Of a DNA stretch of 64,000 bases, positions 56,504 to 64,000 are shown one piece after another (the first letter of the stretch is position 1; each line of letters starts with the position of its first letter). Origin of the DNA: Heterodera schachtii (lineage: Eukaryota; Nematoda; Chromadorea; Rhabditida; Heteroderidae). Position numbers and translations under genes: made by a program. The notes beneath the pieces were generated by a model. That model made no database searches and had not been told where the DNA came from. It saw nothing but the letters and a program-made list of their open reading frames with translations. The DNA is taken from positions 581,001 through 645,000 of the forward strand of contig SIJG01000041.1 of assembly GCA_023374025.1 (NCBI GenBank), read 5' to 3'.

Positions 56504-58990
56504 TTACTGAGAACGATGGCGAGCCAAGTCCAATTTGTACAGCAATTCTGGCTTCAGCATGTTGGCCTTGTCGTTGAACCGACAAAGCGGACAGAACCAT
56601 TTTTTGCCCTTCGGTTTGCTTTTGATGTTCACACAAGCGAAATGGAACCATTCGACAGAGCAAAGTTCGTAATCGCAACAGATCATCTCACCAAATGAGA
56701 CCTTAATTTGGATGAATAGGTAATTGAGAAAAGGACGATCAGACCAAAAAATTTGACAATTTGTGAGGTTTTTGGTGTTCATTTGCCAATTTTTTTCCGA
56801 TTGGTGATAAAAATATTAAAAATGTTCGCTTATTTTCAGTATAATTATTTATGTGTTAGCAAATGAGGAAGTCACCTGCTCACACAGACAATAAGTCGGC
56901 TCCGCCGCTTCGTCCGCTTTCTGCTGTCCGTCCATTCGTTCGGTTTCCGTCTCCTCCTCACCGATTTCCATTTGGTCGATTTCGTTTCCTTAACTCAACG
57001 AATTGTCCTCCCATCCATTCCCTGTTCGACATGCCTTCGTTTTGCTGGTGTTCCGTGACACTCGCCCGCCTTTTCCGCGGACTTTTGGCGTTTGCCATTC
57101 GCGTCGGTTCGTTTGTGCCGTGCTCAATGTCCGTTTCTCGTGACTTTTTCTTTGTCGCTCTCGTCCTCGGCGGTGAATGCATTAACTCCGATGAGCAGTT
57201 CCCGCTTGATTCTGCCCGTTGTGGTGAGCTCGTGCTCCCCCGATTTTGGCTTTCTTCGCTTAAGAGTGCCGGCATTTGGGCGATGATCGGCTGACTGATG
57301 CTACTCGCCACTTCTGCTCCCTCGCGTTGCTCCGCTTCATCGACATTGCGCTTTTTCTCCTCATCAAAGTCCATCAAACTGTTGCCCTGCGTTTGCTGTT
57401 CAATTGCCTTTGGCGTCTCAGTGCCGTCCTTCGTCGGTCGGTTCGCTGTTGGCACCGTTCGTTTCTTTAATCGGCCTCTTTTCGGTGCGTCATTTCCCAT
57501 GGCGATTAGTTCTTCAAATTGCTCTTCCTGGTGGTGTCTGTGCACTTGACTGACTGCCAACAACTTCGCCTCCCTGGCGGGGATTTTGTTCAAATCGTCG
57601 TTTATCTCACCAACCAATCCGCCCAATTCATTCTTTCGCTTTTTCACGGGTTTTTGTTTAACTAAAAAGGGCAAATAAACACAAAAGTAATTCCAATTTT
57701 GATAAAATTCGCTGACATACTTTGTGAGGTGTCTCTGTCCAAGTAACGGATTGGGTTAATTGAAAATATGATTTTGGCAATGGCAAGCATCGGCACCTTA
57801 AGAATGCTTTTGATCCGTTTAAATCACTAGTAAAAATAGAATTTCGCCGGCCGAAATTAAGCGGAAAAATTTTGGGGTGCACCCCATACATGTGCAAGGG
57901 GTGGCTCAGTCCAAGGGCCATACGACGGACGATTGGGACAGGGGGGGTTTCTCGGGACCGATTTTTCATAAGGCCCAAATTTTTGCTCTGGGGTGACGCC
58001 TTTTTTTTGTTGCTTTCAAACCACTTTTTTTGCGGCACGTTTTTTTCCAAAAAAACTTTTGGGGAAGGGGGGTGGCGTCGCCGGGAAAATTTTCACTAAG
58101 TGTCGAGACACCCCTTGCACATGTATGGTGCACCCAAAGTTCTCACAATTTATTATGACAAAAATAATTGGGCGCTAGTGTAAAAGTGTACTATTCTAAA
58201 AAATCTTTATGCACTATTTTTTGTGAAATATAAATTTTGATTTTAGACAGTGATACACAATTCACGACATTATATAATCACAAACAAATGGGCGATTTTG
58301 GGTTAAATTGAAGCAAAAGGCGAACGAATTCATGGGACAAGTCAGGGAAAAACTGTGATTGATATCTCTTTCATTGAATTGTTACGCCATAATTTAAATA
58401 TTTAATATTCATTTATAGGAGGGATTCGTTTTAGGCATAAAAAATCGTAAAAATCAAGTGCACAGAAATATTTTTTGCTTTGCATATCAAAAGGTACACC
58501 CCTTTTTTGATTTTTGATAAAACTCAAAAAGGACACTTGCAACTAGCACCATTATTTCTAAAAAGCATTTCACCTTCAATGCGTGTTCGACCAACTGCAG
58601 TTCATACAAATACTCCTCCATCTCCCCAATGAGTTGGCACTTCTCCTGCACATTCATTTGCAATTCCCATCGAAGTTGCGCCGTGTTCAGCTTGTCGAAC
58701 AAATTGTTTTTCAGAATTCCCAATTTTCGTTCATCATCCAAATACTTTTCCAATAATTCCCAGTCAGTTTGACTAAATTTGTCTTTGAATCGCTGAAGAG
58801 TGTCGGATTGATAATTTATTAAAAACAATTTTGATGATATTGACGGAGAAAGAGATGAATCTGGTGCCTAAAATAAGAACATAAAATTTGTTTGTTAAAT
58901 ATCTAATTAAGTAATTACCATAAAAGGATTTATTATTATTAATGGCCGATGATGATGAACTGTGTTCTCGACTCCCAATAAAATTAGTAT
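56504..58990 (-). CDS. ING-family protein with C-terminal PHD finger
   Basis: The C-terminal exons are unambiguous: [10 protein letters not shown], then [20 protein letters not shown] with [21 protein letters not shown], a complete C4HC3 PHD finger with the ING-type aromatic cage (Y, M, W). Upstream lies a long basic, low-complexity exon (57674-57000; [32 protein letters not shown]). Further upstream, across a repeat-filled intron, an exon (58850-58570) encodes a helical segment, [20 protein letters not shown] and [17 protein letters not shown]. The latter could be the divergent ING N-terminal coiled coil, but the match is weak, and it might be a separate gene. ING proteins read H3K4me3 and sit in histone acetyltransferase or deacetylase complexes. 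The upper limit is approximate. Confidence 0.75.
57876..58140. mobile_element. Small inverted-repeat element in an ING intron
   Basis: Ends are GGTGCACCCCATACATGTGC (57876) and the inverse GCACATGTATGGTGCACC (about 58118-58135). Inside is TTTTTGGGGAAGGGGGGTGG followed by CGTCGCCGGGAAAATTTTC, the dispersed motif shared with other elements of the window. About 260 bp, non-coding. Confidence 0.6.
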
Positions 58991-59799
58991 TTTCTGAAAA
59001 AAAGTAATGTAAAAAAGAACAGTGACAATTATTGACGCTAGTTAAATTAACAATTTTTAATTATATCCCAGGAATAAAATTTTCATTTTATTGGGTTGTT
59101 ACATAATTAGTGACCGTTTTTTGGTAAAAATGAAATCTCAAAACGTTATGGCAAAAAATGTTCAAAAAACCAGTTTTTGAATTCTTCTGGTCTTCTTTTT
59201 TTGAACCCAATGAAATTTTTTGAAATTTTGCAGGCTAATAAAAGCCACTTAGGGCTATCGAATAATACTAAGATTATTGGCTTTTGATGGCAAAGAAAAA
59301 TGTTATAGCCAAAAAATGTACTCATACGAACGGAAGCAGCTTGGTTCGATCTTTTGTCGGGAATGAATTTAAAAGAAATAAAACAAAATGCCAAAAATAA
59401 ACAAAAAAATTTGTATAAAACTAGAGCTGACCATGAGCGGGACCGGGAGTTGGGAGCCCTGTATAAAGGCTTGTATTTGTTTGGGTTTTCTTTAACCTTT
59501 TTCCAGATTCTTTCTTTCTCATTTAAATCTGAAAAGTAGAACAGAAAATTTTTATGAATTTTTTCCAAAAATTGTTCCAAATTTTAAAAGTCGATTGGGC
59601 GCGTAAATTGCAGTAGAGGCGCTACTCTACATACATATTCACATGTACAACTCTGTACGTGTATTCTTTCTACAAGGATAATTTTGAGTTTATTATCAGT
59701 ATTGTTGGAACCCAAACCCTAATTTAAAAAACGTAATTAAGATTGTGAAGTTAATAAGCTAATAAGAGCGCTAAAGAATACACCAAACCACACAACAAA
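58991..59799. other. Intergenic region upstream of the Argonaute gene
   Basis: About 800 bp, AT-rich. A minus-strand frame of 144 codons (59580-59146) is rich in F and K and lacks recognisable motifs. A short near-palindrome GTAGAGGCGCTACTCTAC lies at about 59612. Expected to contain the Argonaute promoter (and that of ING on the other strand). Confidence 0.35.
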
Positions 59800-62700
59800 A
59801 TGGCGACAACAACACCAGCACCAGCAGCAGAAATCCCCAGAAAACCACCACAACAACGGAAGCGCGAAGAAATGGCGCAGCTTCTAGAGTCACGAAAGGT
59901 GTGCTAAATGTAAAACCAAACTTATTTTACATGATCCATGTTTAGGTGGATCAAGGTGCTACCTTCGTCGAGCCAAGAAAACCACCAGGAACAGCCGGAC
60001 AAAAGGGGAGGATGAAACTCATCACAAACGTTTGTCTTTTTCTGTAGTGTTCAAAAGAGCCAATACTGTGGGTTTAGGCACACATTCTCAAACTGCTGGG
60101 TACGCAAGCCATCTACCACTACGAGGTGACCATCAACGCAGTGAGCAGTCGTTCGGACCGGAAGTTTTGCGTTTCAGAGCCGAGTGGTCCACGGGATAGG
60201 GACGAGTATGTATGCATTGCATGCTTGATCTAACATCTGTTTAGTTTCCCATTACTCAACCGTCGTGACAAATGCCGTGAGGTCTTCTCAGCATTCTACA
60301 GGACCATGGAGCAGTCACTGAAAGACACCGGGAACTTACTCTACTACGATTTATCGAAAACAATATTCACGTTGAAGAAGCTACAGATCGAGGTTTATGG
60401 CTTTGGGAGTTGGCATTTTAATGATAACACATCGTTTAGTCGGAAGGAAAGTTCATGTTTAACATCGGCACGGTGCCAACCGCAGAACGCCCAGACGCGG
60501 CACGGTACAAACATTATGAATTCATCATTAGGCCAGCGACGGGCTTCGAGGTTAATGACTTGTCCTTCATCACAAACGACGTGTCGAAAATGGAACGATC
60601 ACTTGAGCAATTCCTTGACATTGCAACGGCGCAGAAGGCCAACATGGACGGGTATGAATTTATTCAAACCAATAAACATGTTATTTTAACAAAACCATTT
60701 TAACTATTCAACGGGCTAAATTCAGAGGTGTAGTCCAAATCCAAATTTCAAAAATTAAGGGGTCTTAAGATTTGGATTTAACCTAACTTAAGAACTCAAA
60801 TGTCTTCTTATTCAGAAAGCAATTCATCGGGTTTTCTTCGTCTCGTGTTTACTTATTGGCGCCAACCGACTATGGGTTTGGAGCCAACGAGTGTCCTGTC
60901 TTCGATTCCAACCACTCATTCCTTGGTGTAGGAGTGAACAAGGGATGTCGAATCGTTGAAGGTTTGTTCTTTTTCTTTTAGTTAACTCATTAGAATTCAG
61001 GCGATCAAGGTCCTGGCCAAATGACACCTGCCATCGTCATCCAAACTAAAAAGGTTTATCTTAATGGGTTCCATCAGTCGTACCCATAATTAATTTATAT
61101 CATGATACATTCATTGTCTTAGTCCGCCTTCCACATTCCGGACATGTGCATTTTGGACAAAGCAAAAACGCTCCTTTTCCGAGAGAATCAGGGAAGATTC
61201 GAGACAGGCGATTTTACTCAAAGTGACTACGAGGCGCTTTGCAATGGCCTTGTCGGTATGTTAATTATAATGCGTTTGATATGAATTATTTTATACCCAT
61301 TCTCCAGGAATTTATGCTGAACCGCGCTATGGAACTTCGGGACGATTTTTTCGCATCAGTGACATTACAAAACCAAACACTGGAAATGGTCTTAACGCTG
61401 AGAACACATTCATCACACACCAAGTCAGCGGGAAGATCAGCGTCAAACAATATTTCGAGGATACGTATCGGAAAACGCTTCAGTGAGTCTATCCAATACG
61501 ATTGCTTTCTTAAAAGAAACATTTTGGTAATTATTTCTCGATTTCAGGTACCCTAAAGCACCACTCCTCGTCAATTATCGCAGAATTGGGGACCCGGCGT
61601 ATTATCCCATGGAGGTACAACAGGCAACGCAAAAATTTAAATTAAAACACTTTTAGGTTTGCTTTGTTTTGGATGGTCAACGCGTCAAAAGTTCTCAACA
61701 AAATCCTGAGCAAATTCGTGTAGGTGTTTAGCGATTTCATTTTTAATCGTCATTCTATTCCAACATTAACAAAAAGTGTTTAGGAAATGATCAAAGAGAC
61801 TGCCATTCCGCCCACCGTTTTGCGAGTGCACAACGAAAGGGTGAAGGAGTCGCTTCAGTTGGTCAACAACGAATACTTGACAAAAGCGTCCGTTCATTTT
61901 GACACAACGCCACTCCATGTCGATTACCGTGTTCTTGGTCCGCCAGCAACTCTCTATCGGAACAACCATCGTGTCACTCCTGCCGCGTCAAACTGTGAAT
62001 GGCGTCCGGGTGACGCTTTGGTGAATGCACAAATTGGCACCTGGGTAGCATATGCGTTTGGGAACCCTGCGGGTGACTCGGCGCGACGATTAGGCTTAAC
62101 CGAAACGATGTGGAGGTAATTAGCGCTGAAATTCCTGTTTGGTTTTCCAAAAAATAAACTATTGCAGTAATATCTGTCAACTTTAAACAGAAATTTCGTG
62201 GACAAGTATGCAAGTGAAATGCGTAACAAGGGCATTGTTTGTGTGCCTCCGGTGCGTGTCTCTATTTGCTGGTTTACGTCCGCGAACGAGGTCTTGAATG
62301 TTTTGCACAAGGAAGCTCTGAACGGCGGCGTTGAGTTCTGTCTCATTGGTCATGCGAAAGGCTCTGAGGGTGATGATGTGCATGGTACCATTTATTAGCC
62401 GTTGTGAAATTTAAGCTCCTGATTGTGGTTATTTATTTAGTTACGATCAAGGCGTTTGAACAACAAACTGAAATTGTCACGCAAGCAATCACATTTGACG
62501 TTCTCAAGGATGTGCTCGATAAAGGCAGCCCATTGACTGTTGCGAATTGCATTCACAAAACGAACGTGAAAATGGGTGGTCTAAATTATGCTCTTCATAT
62601 GGATGATCCATCGTGCGTCTTTTTTTCCTTTTTCCATATAGCCAATACAATTGATTTCAGTGTGGCCCAATTGTTCGACTGGTCAAACACTGTTTCTTGG

Positions 62701-64000
62701 TTTTGCAATGAACTTCCCGGGTGGATTCACTCCTTCCGAATCTGCTGCCCCTATCAACGGTGCGAATGGTTCTGTGCCTTCAGGAAGTAAAGCTGGACCA
62801 ACTCCGCAAAATGGTGCGAACGGCGTCGCCGCTACTGGTGCAAACACCATTCCTCTCGGCTCAAATGGAAATGTGATTTCGAGTGCGCCCGTGCCACGAG
62901 TTGGCTCCTCATTGCCTCCTCCTTCGTGCATTGGGGTAATACAAAAAGGAGAAGAGCTCATTAATCAATTTTAAAGGTGTAAGTCAATTTCTAAAATTCC
63001 AGTGGGCCGCGACAATCGGAAAACGACACAAGGACGAATACATTGGTGACTTTGTCTACCAGGCTCCGCGACGTGAGGAGAAAATTGATGTCATTGCAAG
63101 CGTTGTCAGGAGATGCATTGAGTCTTTCAAAAAGAACAGGAACAAACTACCGTAAGTTTTGGACAATTTGCAATTTATTTGTTCGCAATGATTGCTCAGA
63201 CTACGCGTGGTCATTTTGCGCAACGGATGTACCGAGGGACAATTCGAATATGTCATGAAGTAATTTTTCAAATTGATGAAATTATTTGAAAATGAAAATT
63301 TCTATTAAAATAGTGACACTCTGGCTCTTCGAAAATAAATAATGTGCCCTATTTTAAGATATGAAATTCCGCTGGTCAAGAAGGAACTGGAGGAATTGGG
63401 TTGCACCGCAAAACTTACTGTGATTGTTCCAAACCGACTTCAGGTGCACTTTCCCACACATCAAAACGGCACCGCCTCATGTCATTTAACGTTTTTATTT
63501 ATTTCAGGATGTACGCTTTCTGCGTCAAGATGCCAGGCCGGAGGACAAGAGCAATGAGCAAAACATCCCCCCAGGGACTGTTGTCGACACTGGTGAATAT
63601 TTTACTAATTTATTGCCCTAACGAGTTACAATTTTCAGTCGTTGTTCACCCCAAACGCTCCGAGTTCTTCCTTAACAGTCACATGGCGATCAAGGGCACT
63701 GCTTGTACGCCACATTACACTGTTCTGCGGGACGAGAACGATATGTCGATGGACACACTTCAAACAATGGTCCATTACCTCTGCTTTGGGCATCAAATTG
63801 TCACAAAGCCGACCTCATTGCCCTCGCCGGTGTACATCGCCGATGAATATGTGAGTCAATTCAAATAACAATAAGAAAACATAGACAGAGAATCGAAATC
63901 ATTTAGGCGAAACGCGGTCGAAACATCTACTCACACTACGCCAAGAACGGTATTGACAACAGCAAAAATTTGCAGCTCTTCGCAAAGAACAAAGGAGTGG
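59800..64000 (+). CDS. Worm-clade (WAGO-like) Argonaute, 3' end outside window
   Basis: It starts MATTTPAPAAEIPRKPPQQR. N-terminal exons include AIYHYEVTINAVSSRSDRKF and REVFSAFYRTMEQSLKDTGN. A PAZ-like region follows: HIPDMCILDKAKTLLFRENQ, VKQYFEDTYRKTLQYPKAPL. Then the MID/PIWI part: VCVPPVRVSICWFTSANEVL, NCIHKTNVKMGGLNYAL, FLGFAMNFPGG, VVILRNGCTEGQFEYVM, and ARNPHYTVLRDEN-like text (CTPHYTVLRDENDMSMDTLQ), YLCFGHQIVTKPTSLPSPVY with IADEY, AKRGRNIYSHYAKNG. Catalytic positions are A instead of D (FAMN), N instead of D (RNG) and D instead of H (IADEY), so slicing is not expected, as in many worm secondary Argonautes. A G/N/S-rich insertion (GANGSVPSGSKAGPTPQNGA) follows the first catalytic site. 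The reading frame around 62640-62700 does not splice cleanly. It should bind small RNAs and act in silencing through partners. Confidence 0.88.

Noticed and set aside
59146..59580. Minus-strand frame of 144 codons upstream of the Argonaute gene
   Set aside because: F/K-rich composition from AT-rich DNA, no motif, no duplicated or spliced support.

Overview
The window is eukaryotic and almost certainly nematode. Genes are split by many short introns (about 45-60 bp) with TTTCAG-type acceptors. They include a worm-clade Argonaute without its catalytic residues, parvin (PAT-6), a spinster transporter, SURF1 and KCTD8/12/16. Many inverted-repeat mobile elements sit between and inside genes. A plant-parasitic (tylenchid) nematode is plausible, but no single sequence here proves it. 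Gene models below were assembled by eye from exon homology, splice signals and phase, so outer limits are approximate where stated.

Left part (1-21 kb) is a mosaic. Bases 245-4122 join diverged copies of two loci that lie intact further right: CRCP/PNPLA8 at 22.7-24.6 kb and KCTD/parvin at 37.7-40.3 kb. Then come fold-back elements (4.7-6.8, 8.6-9.2, 10.5-11.0, 15.9-17.3 kb), a hAT-like transposase relic (7.8-8.5 kb) and a tandem duplication (11.1-13.1 kb). Real genes here are SURF1 (13.2-14.6 kb), an RRN3 remnant on the minus strand (15.0-15.8 kb), a heme peroxidase missing both ends (17.3-19.4 kb) and a PEX1/CDC48-type AAA ATPase C-terminal half (20.0-21.05 kb).

Middle part (21-36 kb): AAA ATPase, RNA polymerase III subunit RPC9/CRCP and a PNPLA8-like phospholipase lie head to tail. 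The gaps between them would be only about 110-130 bp without a 788-bp mariner-like palindrome and a 774-bp hAT-like element, so this looks like an operon whose intercistronic spacers were hit twice by transposons. Next come a CSN8-like gene (-), a spinster-like MFS transporter (+), inositol monophosphatase (-), an LRAT-domain protein (+) and a 73-residue single-pass membrane protein (+).

Right part (36-64 kb) is richer in GC and in poly-C/poly-G and polypyrimidine tracts. It holds KCTD8/12/16-like (+), parvin (-), an SLC2-type sugar transporter (-), aldose 1-epimerase (+), an achaete-scute bHLH factor (+), an aldo-keto reductase (-), an ING-family PHD protein (-) and a worm-clade Argonaute (+) running off the window end. 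Apart from the candidate operon the genes are functionally unrelated housekeeping and neuromuscular genes. The unusual content is structural: two-hit transposon insertion into operon spacers, recent chimeric duplication, and a nested community of related fold-back elements.
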